Part shown: one piece after another, positions 9,432 to 17,470 of the stretch
How the letters are laid out: each line of letters starts with the position of its first letter
How positions within the stretch are numbered: the stretch's first letter is position 1
Assembly: GCF_019104945.1 (NCBI RefSeq)
Contig: NZ_JAHRWW010000004.1
Span: 1-64,000 of the forward strand
Length of the DNA: 64,000 nucleotides
Direction of reading: 5' to 3'
Origin: Thermomonas sp.
Lineage (GTDB): Bacteria; Pseudomonadota; Gammaproteobacteria; Xanthomonadales; Xanthomonadaceae
Program-made: the position numbers and the translations under genes
The notes under the pieces: generated by a model
Database searches by the model: none
Told to the model about the DNA's origin: nothing
Seen by the model: only the letters and a program-made list of their open reading frames with translations

Positions 9432-10289
9432 TTAAAAATGATGCTCCACCCGCAGCATCGGGGTGTTGGCGGTGTTGCCTCGGTTGCGGGTGGTGGCGTC
9501 GGTGTTGCCGAATTTGTTGTGCCAGTACTGGTATTCCAAACCCACAAGGAGTGCGCGCTTGCGGATGCCCATTGCGGCCCCGGCGTCGTACATAACACGC
9601 ATATCGATATTGGTTTCTGGGCCGGTGCTGCGGCCCACTTCGTCGCGGCCTTTGGCGGTAATGAAATTGGCGAAGCCTTCAAACGTTACACGCTCGCTTA
9701 AAGGGATGCCCCAATCAAGTGCCAGCATCGGGTGGGCTTTGTAGTGGTAGCGGCCACGCACGCCAGAAATGGGCGCAAACGGGCCGTGTGGCGCATTGCT
9801 TTCCCAAGCCATCAAAATGGCGCTATTGAAGCGGCCGGGAACATTCCACATGATCTGCGGGCCCAACACAAACATGCGTTTGCGTGAGTTATAGCCCGCA
9901 TCGTCTTTGCTGTTGAGGTCGATGCCTGTTGTTAGCCCAAGGTTGCGGATGGGGCCAGCGGCGAAACTACGTCCGCTGATTTTGGCGAAATCCAACGTAT
10001 GCCGATAGGTAAGGTAGGCCTCGAATGCGCCACGGCTTCCACCCGGTGAGGAGGGGTCTTTGGAGTTGGACTTCAGCAGGTCGAGATTCAAAAATTGATT
10101 GCCGTAACGGTAGCCACTGGCGTGGGTAATGTTGATGATGTTTTTGCCAATGGCATTGGGGTTTTGTGGTTCGCGAAACTGTGTGCCGGTACGCCAACCA
10201 ATAGCGGTATCGCTCCAATCCGCTGCTGTTGAAAGCCCAGATAGAAAGAAAAGTGCGGCGGCGCAGGCGAATGAACGTGTACGAGTCAT
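9432..10289 (-). CDS. Outer-membrane Tsx-like channel (outer envelope protein)
   Basis: A 285-residue precursor with a clear Sec signal (FACAAALFFLSGLSTAA, cleavage before DWSD). The mature protein alternates hydrophobic and polar residues, is rich in Tyr, Trp and Asn, and ends in a terminal Phe (MLRVEHHF), the mark of an outer-membrane beta-barrel. DWSDTAIGWRTGTQFREP and the GYRYGNQFLN region resemble the Tsx/outer envelope protein group linked to nucleoside uptake. A nucleoside role would fit the deo genes further along, but that is inference. It is divergent from the GH20 gene across 61 bases. Confidence 0.75.
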   Translation of the reverse strand: MTRTRSFACAAALFFLSGLSTAADWSDTAIGWRTGTQFREPQNPNAIGKNIINITHASGYRYGNQFLNLDLLKSNSKDPSSPGGSRGAFEAYLTYRHTLDFAKISGRSFAAGPIRNLGLTTGIDLNSKDDAGYNSRKRMFVLGPQIMWNVPGRFNSAILMAWESNAPHGPFAPISGVRGRYHYKAHPMLALDWGIPLSERVTFEGFANFITAKGRDEVGRSTGPETNIDMRVMYDAGAAMGIRKRALLVGLEYQYWHNKFGNTDATTRNRGNTANTPMLRVEHHF

Positions 10290-10350
10290 GGCGGCGTCCT
10301 AAAGGGTAGGTTAGGCTTTGGGCATCGTTGACGTTATGCAAGAGGATGGC

Positions 10351-11844
10351 ATGAAGCTACAAGTGTTGGCGGCGGGTGCGCTTTCGTTGGCGTTGCTGGG
10401 CTGCGTGCATGTGGATACGCCGCATCATGAACTTGCTACGCCACAAGCGCCAGCACTGGTGCCCGTGCCGCAGACCGTAGATATGCGCGGTGGTGAATGG
10501 GTACTTCCTGATACGGTGTGGGTACAGGCCGATGTGGTGAAAGCGCCTTTTGCACTGGAAGCCATGCGCCAGTTGATGAAGCGCTTGAACATTACCCATA
10601 GCGCCGCTGCGCCTGCGCAGGTGCAGCTGCAAATTGTGGATGACAAGGCGTTGGGGGAGGAAGGTTATCGGCTCACGATTGGCCAAGGGATCACCCTGCA
10701 AGCGCAAACTGATAACGGGCTGCTGCATGCGGTGGCTAGTCTGCAACAGCTTCTTCCAGCCGTAGCGCAGGCTCAATACCGTCTGCCGCGTTTAACCATT
10801 ACCGATGCCCCGCGTTATGCGTGGCGTGGGTTATCCCTCGATGTGGCGCGCAGCTTCTTGCCGGTGTCTTATCTTGAGCAAACCATCGACCGCATGGCGT
10901 TGTTCAAACTCAATCGTTTGCACCTGCACCTAACCGATGATCAGGGCTGGCGGATCGAGATCAAGCGCTATCCAAAATTGATAGAGATTGGTGGCGCAAG
11001 CGCCGTGAAAGGTGGGCGCAGTGGCTATTACACGCAGCAGCAGTTGCGCCAGTTGGTGCTGTATGCACGCACGCGCGGGGTGACGATTGTTCCGGAAATC
11101 GACATGCCAGGCCATGTGCAGGCGGCGTTGGCCTCGTATAACGAACTGGCCTGCGATGGGGTAAAAAACCTATCTACCTATGACGGGAAAGAGGTGGGCT
11201 TTAGTGTGCTGTGCCTTGATAAGCCTGAGGTGGTGTACCCCTTCGTGGAGAACGTGCTGAAGGAAGTATTGGCGGTTTTCCCATCCAAAGAAATTCATGT
11301 GGGCGGGGATGAGATCAAACACCCGAAGTATGCCGATTTCGTAGCACGCACGGCGGCCATGGTGGAGAAGATGGGCCGCACACCGATTGCTTGGGAAGAA
11401 GGCTCGGTGGCCGATACAAACCCGAAGATGTTGTTGCAGCTTTGGAATGACGGCTACAACATCGCCCCGGCGGTAGCAAAAGGGCATGGGCTGATTCTTT
11501 CGCCCTGTTCGTATTTTTATATCGATCACGGCAACTACGCGGGCCAGCCGAATACTTATGACTGGTGCCGAAAAGAAGGTGTGCCGTTAGCGCGCGTCTA
11601 TGCATTTGATCCTGCAAAGTTTCCAACGGCCGTAGGGGTTGAAGGTGCACTGTGGAGCGAGCTGGTGCATACCAATGCCGATGCCGATAACCGTCTGTGG
11701 CCGCGTATGGCGGCGGTGGCGGAAGTGGCGTGGAGCCCTGCGTCGCAGCGTAGCTATGCCGGATTTACCCAGCGGATGGGGGCACTGCTTCCGCAGTTAG
11801 ATGCACTGGGGGTTGCCTATCATCCGGAACCGGATTTGAAGTAA
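10351..11844 (+). CDS. GH20 beta-N-acetylhexosaminidase lipoprotein
   Basis: A 497-residue lipoprotein precursor with signal MKLQVLAAGALSLALLGC, the Cys being the lipidation site. A small alpha/beta N-terminal domain (about 30-140) precedes the GH20 barrel, which starts at PRYAWRGLSLDVAR. The substrate-binding HLHLTDDQGWR motif and the catalytic Asp-Glu pair in HVGGDEIKH are present. GH20 enzymes remove terminal GlcNAc/GalNAc by substrate-assisted catalysis. ATG at 10351 is preferred over an upstream TTG because AGAGGA precedes it. The enzyme is probably surface- or periplasm-exposed. A second GH20 gene at 46467-48734 has a different architecture. Confidence 0.92.
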   Translation: MKLQVLAAGALSLALLGCVHVDTPHHELATPQAPALVPVPQTVDMRGGEWVLPDTVWVQADVVKAPFALEAMRQLMKRLNITHSAAAPAQVQLQIVDDKALGEEGYRLTIGQGITLQAQTDNGLLHAVASLQQLLPAVAQAQYRLPRLTITDAPRYAWRGLSLDVARSFLPVSYLEQTIDRMALFKLNRLHLHLTDDQGWRIEIKRYPKLIEIGGASAVKGGRSGYYTQQQLRQLVLYARTRGVTIVPEIDMPGHVQAALASYNELACDGVKNLSTYDGKEVGFSVLCLDKPEVVYPFVENVLKEVLAVFPSKEIHVGGDEIKHPKYADFVARTAAMVEKMGRTPIAWEEGSVADTNPKMLLQLWNDGYNIAPAVAKGHGLILSPCSYFYIDHGNYAGQPNTYDWCRKEGVPLARVYAFDPAKFPTAVGVEGALWSELVHTNADADNRLWPRMAAVAEVAWSPASQRSYAGFTQRMGALLPQLDALGVAYHPEPDLK

Positions 11845-11853
11845 TGTAATTGC

Positions 11854-14559
11854 ATGAGTACCTACGCATTGGAGGCGGTGTTTCGCCCGCGTTCGCTGGC
11901 TTTGGTGGGGGGTAGCCCGCGCGAGCGTTCGGTGGGGCGTGCGATTTTGCACAATCTGAAGCAGGCCGGTTTTGCTGGGCCGCTGGCAGTGGTGAACGCG
12001 AAATATCCTGAGATTGAAGGGGTGGCCACGGTGGCGCATCTGCGTGCGCTGCCGTTTGCGCCGGAGCTTGTGGTCATTTCGACACCCGCACGGCGTGTGC
12101 CGTCGGTACTGCGGCATGCGGCAGCAGCGGGCGCGCGTGCAGCGATTATCGTAAGTGCGGGGCTGGGAAGCGGGCCAGGCTCACTGCTAGAGCAGGCCGA
12201 AGCGGTAGCAAAAGCACACGGGCTGCGTTTGCTTGGCCCCAATTGCCTTGGGGTGATGGCGCCGCATGCCAAACTCAACGCTAGTTTTTCTGCCGGAGCA
12301 CCGCTGGCAGGCGACCTTGCCTTGCTATCGCAGTCGGGAGCCATTGCGTCCGGGCTGGTGGAGTGGGGGCGCGCGCGTTCGGTGGGGTTTAGCGCGGTAG
12401 TGTCGCTGGGTGATGCAGTGGATGTGGACTTTGGTGACCTGCTCGATTGGTTCGCACAAGACCCTAAAACGCGCGCGATTCTTTTGTATATCGAATCCAT
12501 TCGCGATGCGCGTAAGTTTATGTCGGCGGCGCGCGCGGCGGCACGTGCCAAGCCCGTGGTGGTGGTGAAGTCGGGTAGGCACGCACAAGGTGCACGCGCT
12601 GCGGCCACGCATACCGGTGCACTGGCAGGTTCTGATGCGGTGTACGACGCGGCGTTTCGGCGTGCCGGTTTGCTGCGGGTGATGGCACTGGACGAGCTGT
12701 TTGAAGCGGCAGAAACACTTGGCCATCTGCGTAGTGCACCAGGGCGGCGGCTGGCCATTCTCACCAATGGTGGCGGTATTGGCGTGCTGGCGGTAGATCG
12801 GTTGATGGATCTGGGTGGCAGCCTTGCCACGTTCGATACCACCACATTGGCGCGTTTGGATTCTGTACTGCCCCCGCTGTGGTCGCGTAGTAATCCAGTT
12901 GATATTGTGGGCGATGCCGATGCACAGCGTTATACGGATGCACTGGCGGCGCTATTGGAAAGCCCAGAGAACGATGCAGTGCTAGCGATGAACGTGCCTA
13001 CTGCGCTGTCGTCTTCGCTGCAGTCGGCAGAGGCGGTAGCAAGTCTGCTGCAGAAGTGGCCACGCGGGTCACGCAGCAAACCGGTGCTGGGCGTTTGGGT
13101 GGGGGCCGACGCGCAGGCGCTGGCGCGGCTAGATGCAGCCGGTGTACCGACCTATGCCACCGAGGCCGCTGCGGTGCGCGGCTTTATGTATTTGGTGCGT
13201 CACCGCGAAGCACAGCAAGCGTTGATGGAAACCCCGCCGAGCCTGCCCGAAGATTTTGTGGTGGATGCCAACACAGCACGATCAGTGGTGCATGGCGCAC
13301 TGGCGGCGGGGCGTCATTGGTTGGATCCGCTGGAGGTGAATGCACTCTTAGGGGCTTATGGCATTCCGGTGACACCAGTGACGCTAGCGCCTGATGTTGA
13401 GGCTGCGGTGGCCGCTGCCGCGCCACTGTTGGCGCAGGGTACGCCGGTGGCGCTCAAAATTTTGTCGGCAGATATTCCACATAAATCGGATGTGGATGGC
13501 GTGCGCTTGAATTTGCTGAGTGAAGCCGCAGTGCGCGAAGCGGCCGATGGCATTCTCATGCGCGCCCGTGCACTTCGGCCTAAGGCTAGGATCGACGGCT
13601 TAACCGTGCATCCAATGGTCATCAAGCCCAAGTCGCGTGAGCTAATCGCGGGCTTGGCCGATGACCCCACCTTTGGCCCGGTGGTGGTGTTTGGCCGCGG
13701 CGGTACGGCGGTGGAGGTGATCGACGACAAAGCGCTTGCGCTGCCACCACTAGACCTGCGTCTGGCGCATGAGCTGATTGGCCGCACCCGCGTGTCGCGT
13801 ATTCTTAAAGCCTACCGTGATGTGCCTGCGGCCGACGAACGCGCGGTGGCGCTGGTGCTGGTGAAGCTGGCACAGCTAGCGGCGGATATTCCGCAGGTGC
13901 GTGAGATCGACATCAATCCGCTCCTCACCGATCGCGATGGCGTGATTGCGGTGGATGCGCGAGTAACCATTGCGCCGCAAGAGGTGCCCGTAAATAAAGG
14001 GCCGTGGCATTCGCGCTTAGTGATTCGCCCCTATCCGGGCGAATGGGAGCGCATGGTGGAGCTGGCCCGCGACGAACGCATGTTCGTGCGCCCGGTGCGG
14101 CCGGAGGATGAAGAATTGTTCCGTGCCTTCTTCAACCACATTAGTGATGAAGACCTGCGCCTGCGCTTCTTTGCCACCGTGCGTCATTTCAACCATGAAT
14201 TTATTGCGCGTTTGACCCAGCTTGACTACGCGCGTGCGATTGCGTTGGTGGCGATTGGCACCGATAGCGGTGAGCTGCTGGGCGTGGTGCATCTGTTGGC
14301 CGACGCCAACTTTGAAGCAGGCGAGTACAGCATCTTGGTGCGGTCTGATTTAAAGGGCTATGGGATCGGCTGGCAATTGATGCGCATGATGGTGGAATAC
14401 GCCCGCAGCGTGGGCCTGAAAACGGTGGAAGGGCAAGTGCTGCGGGAAAACGCCACCATGCTGAAGATGTGCCGCCAGCTCGGGTTTAGCGTGGTTGTTG
14501 ATGCCGATGACCCTGCCGTGATGGACGTGACACTCAATGTAGAAAGCGCCGATATTTAA
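11854..14559 (+). CDS. NDP-forming acyl-CoA synthetase-like / GNAT lysine acetyltransferase (Pat/PatZ type)
   Basis: This 901-residue fusion has a CoA-binding Rossmann domain (residues 1-130), a succinyl-CoA-ligase-like domain (about 150-290, with GPNCLGVM and AATHTGALAGSD), an ATP-grasp portion (about 480-700, with KSDVDGVRLNL and GRGGTAVEV) and a C-terminal GNAT domain (about 745-895, with VRSDLKGYGIGWQLM as the acetyl-CoA loop). This matches Pat/PatZ proteins, which acetylate and switch off acetyl-CoA synthetase. The His in ATHTG lies where ADP-forming synthetases carry the phospho-His, so some ligase activity cannot be excluded. It begins 9 bases after the hexosaminidase stop, so shared transcription is likely. 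Confidence 0.85.
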   Translation: MSTYALEAVFRPRSLALVGGSPRERSVGRAILHNLKQAGFAGPLAVVNAKYPEIEGVATVAHLRALPFAPELVVISTPARRVPSVLRHAAAAGARAAIIVSAGLGSGPGSLLEQAEAVAKAHGLRLLGPNCLGVMAPHAKLNASFSAGAPLAGDLALLSQSGAIASGLVEWGRARSVGFSAVVSLGDAVDVDFGDLLDWFAQDPKTRAILLYIESIRDARKFMSAARAAARAKPVVVVKSGRHAQGARAAATHTGALAGSDAVYDAAFRRAGLLRVMALDELFEAAETLGHLRSAPGRRLAILTNGGGIGVLAVDRLMDLGGSLATFDTTTLARLDSVLPPLWSRSNPVDIVGDADAQRYTDALAALLESPENDAVLAMNVPTALSSSLQSAEAVASLLQKWPRGSRSKPVLGVWVGADAQALARLDAAGVPTYATEAAAVRGFMYLVRHREAQQALMETPPSLPEDFVVDANTARSVVHGALAAGRHWLDPLEVNALLGAYGIPVTPVTLAPDVEAAVAAAAPLLAQGTPVALKILSADIPHKSDVDGVRLNLLSEAAVREAADGILMRARALRPKARIDGLTVHPMVIKPKSRELIAGLADDPTFGPVVVFGRGGTAVEVIDDKALALPPLDLRLAHELIGRTRVSRILKAYRDVPAADERAVALVLVKLAQLAADIPQVREIDINPLLTDRDGVIAVDARVTIAPQEVPVNKGPWHSRLVIRPYPGEWERMVELARDERMFVRPVRPEDEELFRAFFNHISDEDLRLRFFATVRHFNHEFIARLTQLDYARAIALVAIGTDSGELLGVVHLLADANFEAGEYSILVRSDLKGYGIGWQLMRMMVEYARSVGLKTVEGQVLRENATMLKMCRQLGFSVVVDADDPAVMDVTLNVESADI

Positions 14560-14612
14560 GCCGATGCGCTTGATATAAGCTGCGTTTTGTTCGGCTTTGC
14601 GATAATAGCCGG

Positions 14613-15854
14613 ATGTATTCCTCATCCTCTCCTTGGGCCGGTCGCGTGCTGGTTCTTGCGGGCATTTTGCTGTCTGCAATCAATCTACGTACGGCGGTGA
14701 CCTCGCTCACGCCATTGCTCGATTTACTCAGTTTGCGCTTTGGCTTTGGCCCGACCGTGTTCGGGCTATTTGGCATGTTGCCCACGGCGGCGTTTGCCGT
14801 GTTTGGTGTGGCCACGCCCAAAATTGCGCATCGCATTGGGCTAGAGCAGGCGGCGCTGCTGTCGATGCTGCTGGCCGCGCTGGGGCTGCTGGTGCGCCCA
14901 CTGGCGGGTGGCGTGCTTGGCATTGCGCTGGGCTGCATCATTGCGCTGGCAGGCATGGGGATGGGCAATGTGGTGTTGCCGCCGCTGGTGAAGCGCTATT
15001 TCCCGCAGCGCGTAGGGACGGTTAGTGCCGCCTATCTGACGCTGCTGCAGATGGGCACCATTATCCCGGCCTTGACCGCGGTACCGCTGGCCGATGCAGC
15101 GGGCTGGCGCTGGTCGATGGGGGTGTGGACGCTGCCCGCCTTGGTGGCCGCTGGCGTTTGGCTGGTTGTATTGCACAAGGAGCGGCAGAAAGACTCACCA
15201 TTAACAGCAACCCACGATCAAGCGGTACGCGGGGGCGATGCCGCGCCGGAGCTTGCTGTTTCCAGCGTGCGCCTGCGTCCGTGGCGTTCGCCGTTGGCTT
15301 GGGGCATGACCTTGATGTTCGGCATGACCTCATTGATTAGCTATGCCATGTTTACCTGGCTGCCCAAGCTGATGACCGAAGCCGGAGCCAGCCCTGCGTT
15401 TGGTGGCAGCATGGTGGCTTTGTTTGCCGCGCTTGGGCTTGTTAGCGCACTGACCATGCCCGCGCTGGCGGTGCGGATACGTAACCCGTTTCTGTTGGTG
15501 GTGGCGTCGGCGTTGGCGTACGCGGTGGCTTTTCCGGGGCTGCTATTTGCACCCATGATGGCGCCTGTACTTTGGGTGGTGTTACTTGGGATTGGCCCAA
15601 GCACGTTCCCATTGGCGCTGACATTGATCAATCTGCGCACGCGGACGCCCTCCGGCTCGGCCACGCTGTCGGGCTTTATGCAGGGTATGGGTTATACCTT
15701 GAGCTGCGCGGGGCCGGTTGTATTTGGCTTGTTGCACGACCTTCGCGGTGATTGGGTATTGCCGTTTTCCTTCTTGGGGCTATGTGCGCTGGTGATGCTG
15801 GCAGGTAGCTGGCAGGCTTGCCAAGTGCGTATGTTGGAAGATGAAGCGGCTTAA
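14613..15854 (+). CDS. CynX/NimT-type MFS transporter
   Basis: A 413-residue inner-membrane protein with about twelve hydrophobic segments and a central hydrophilic loop near residues 190-225. The N-terminal LSAINLRTAVTSLTPLL and the GMLPTAAFAVFG segment are characteristic of the CynX/NimT branch of the major facilitator superfamily. Members have been linked to cyanate and 2-nitroimidazole export, but most are uncharacterised. It lies 53 bases after the Pat-like gene and converges on the lipase gene. No cyanase or nitrate-assimilation genes are nearby, so the substrate is unknown. Confidence 0.85.
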   Translation: MYSSSSPWAGRVLVLAGILLSAINLRTAVTSLTPLLDLLSLRFGFGPTVFGLFGMLPTAAFAVFGVATPKIAHRIGLEQAALLSMLLAALGLLVRPLAGGVLGIALGCIIALAGMGMGNVVLPPLVKRYFPQRVGTVSAAYLTLLQMGTIIPALTAVPLADAAGWRWSMGVWTLPALVAAGVWLVVLHKERQKDSPLTATHDQAVRGGDAAPELAVSSVRLRPWRSPLAWGMTLMFGMTSLISYAMFTWLPKLMTEAGASPAFGGSMVALFAALGLVSALTMPALAVRIRNPFLLVVASALAYAVAFPGLLFAPMMAPVLWVVLLGIGPSTFPLALTLINLRTRTPSGSATLSGFMQGMGYTLSCAGPVVFGLLHDLRGDWVLPFSFLGLCALVMLAGSWQACQVRMLEDEAA

Positions 15855-15863
15855 CTATGCGGC

Positions 15864-17402
15864 CTAGGCCCACGCACTTAGCGAAACCTCTAGCTGCGCC
15901 TGAAACCCCTTGCTGGACGTGAGTGGAATGCTGAAGCTGTTATCTGCCGCACGTTTGATGGGCGTGGCGGATGCGCCCATTGCATCAAGCGCGGCGCGGG
16001 TGGGTTTAACTGTTGCCCAGCTATCGTCAGCCCATACACCGCGTAAGGCCCACTGGCCGTCGTCACCGCGTTTGGCAAACAACACCAGCGTGTTGCGGAA
16101 AAGGTATTCACCGGGGATATGCTGTTTGAGAAACAGCACGCCGTCGATTTCATAACCCGCACAAGACACCGCAAGCTCGATAGAAAACGCCATTTCTTTG
16201 CCACTGGTAATTTTGCTGCTGTCTAAAAAGATCGAGAACAGCGTGGGGGAGCGCGCATCAGCTAGCAGATTGCCGTTGCTGTCAAACAGTTCATCGTACT
16301 GGCGGCGCACGGCGCATTCTTGCGCGCGGGTGCGTGAGGTGAGCGCGTAGGTGAACGCACCGCGTGGCGCGATCGTGGTTTCGATATAGTACGAGGCTTC
16401 AACGCGCTTGCCGGCTTTGCGGGCTTTTTCTACATCGGGAGGAAATGGGAGCGCTTGAAAATGCAGGCTTGCCGACGCACGCAGATCACCGAATAAAAAG
16501 CGCGCTAGGTTTTGATAACCATCTTCTGAATTGACGATGCCAAAATAACCGCTGTGGCTGCGGTACACGAACGCGCGCGGGCAGCCACTTACGTAAGCAT
16601 TCTCAATGCGCACAAGGCCGTCGCTCATTTGCCCGACCGCCAGCGCTGATAGGCCGTGGGCTACAGCGTAGTCGCGGCTATTCGTGCCTACTAGGCAGAA
16701 GAAGCGCTCGGGTGGAAAGTTGGAATTTCCGAGTGTGTTGGTTTTGTTTTGATCGACGCACAAATAATCCGCCATCACCGGGCGGCTGAAATTATTCATG
16801 TCGTTCATCGATAAAAAACTGGGTACGTTGAAGCCGCCAAGCTCAATGCCGTTATGTGGCGTGGCGTAGGTGAACACTTTGTCCACCATGGCGCGCACTT
16901 CGGGCGTGGTGATTGCCGGGTTTTGCAGAAGACAGCGGCAGATCAGGCCGCCCATTGAATGGGCAACGAGATACACGCGAAAGTCTTTGCGTGCTTGCGC
17001 GTCATCGCCGCAAATGCTGTCGCGCAGGGCGAGGATGCGCGCAGCGAGTGCAGCCGCTGCCGCAGGAATGGATGGGGCTTTATGCCCCCCAAAGGCTGGA
17101 TCGGCTTCGTCGTAATAGCGGTGAATGACGAGGCTGCGCGCCGGTAATTTGCTGGCTTGTTCGGCCCCTTCAGCGTAAATATCGCGGTAGCTGTAATCTT
17201 TCATCAGCCGCACTAGCGGCGATTCAAATACAAATTTTACGATGCTGCCGTCTTGCGCCTGACGGATCTTCGTCGACCCCGCTTCAAAGCCCATATAGGG
17301 GGTTGAGGTGGTCTGCACGATTTCATCTTTCGTCATCGCGTAACCGCGCACGTAGATGATGGGAAAGTGCGGACGTTCGAGCTTAGCCATGCCGTGATCC
17401 AC
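15864..17402 (-). CDS. Alpha/beta-hydrolase, lipase-like (PGAP1/triacylglycerol lipase superfamily)
   Basis: A 512-residue protein with an N-terminal strand HFPIIYVRGYAM and the nucleophile elbow AHSMG (Ser149) in VYLVAHSMGGLICR, typical of lipases and PGAP1-like acylhydrolases. A second half of about 200 residues is beta-rich and may be a separate accessory domain. No signal peptide is visible, so a cytoplasmic or peripheral location is expected. The start is set at GTG 17402 because AAGGA lies about 10 bases upstream; ATG at 17390 has no such site. A 10-bp inverted repeat (17395-17427) overlaps this initiation region. The substrate is not predictable. Confidence 0.78.
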   Translation of the reverse strand: MDHGMAKLERPHFPIIYVRGYAMTKDEIVQTTSTPYMGFEAGSTKIRQAQDGSIVKFVFESPLVRLMKDYSYRDIYAEGAEQASKLPARSLVIHRYYDEADPAFGGHKAPSIPAAAAALAARILALRDSICGDDAQARKDFRVYLVAHSMGGLICRCLLQNPAITTPEVRAMVDKVFTYATPHNGIELGGFNVPSFLSMNDMNNFSRPVMADYLCVDQNKTNTLGNSNFPPERFFCLVGTNSRDYAVAHGLSALAVGQMSDGLVRIENAYVSGCPRAFVYRSHSGYFGIVNSEDGYQNLARFLFGDLRASASLHFQALPFPPDVEKARKAGKRVEASYYIETTIAPRGAFTYALTSRTRAQECAVRRQYDELFDSNGNLLADARSPTLFSIFLDSSKITSGKEMAFSIELAVSCAGYEIDGVLFLKQHIPGEYLFRNTLVLFAKRGDDGQWALRGVWADDSWATVKPTRAALDAMGASATPIKRAADNSFSIPLTSSKGFQAQLEVSLSAWA

Positions 17403-17427
17403 AAAGAAGAAAGTTCCTTGTGGATCA
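17395..17427 (-). promoter_or_regulatory. Inverted repeat over the lipase translation start
   Basis: TGATCCACAA (17395-17404) and TTGTGGATCA (17418-17427) form a perfect 10-bp stem with a 13-base loop. On the message the stem pairs the GTG start codon, and the AAGGA ribosome site straddles the loop and the upstream arm. A folded leader would hide the start. It could equally be a protein-binding operator. Confidence 0.5.
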
Positions 17428-17470
17428 ACGGCAAGTAGAGGGGGCAGCGGCCAGCGCTAGTTAGGCTAAA

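Noticed and set aside
10328-10341. TTGACGTTATGCAA before the GH20 gene as a further FNR-like box
   Set aside because: The right half departs from TCAA and the site is only 10 bases from the start codon, so no fitting promoter position exists.
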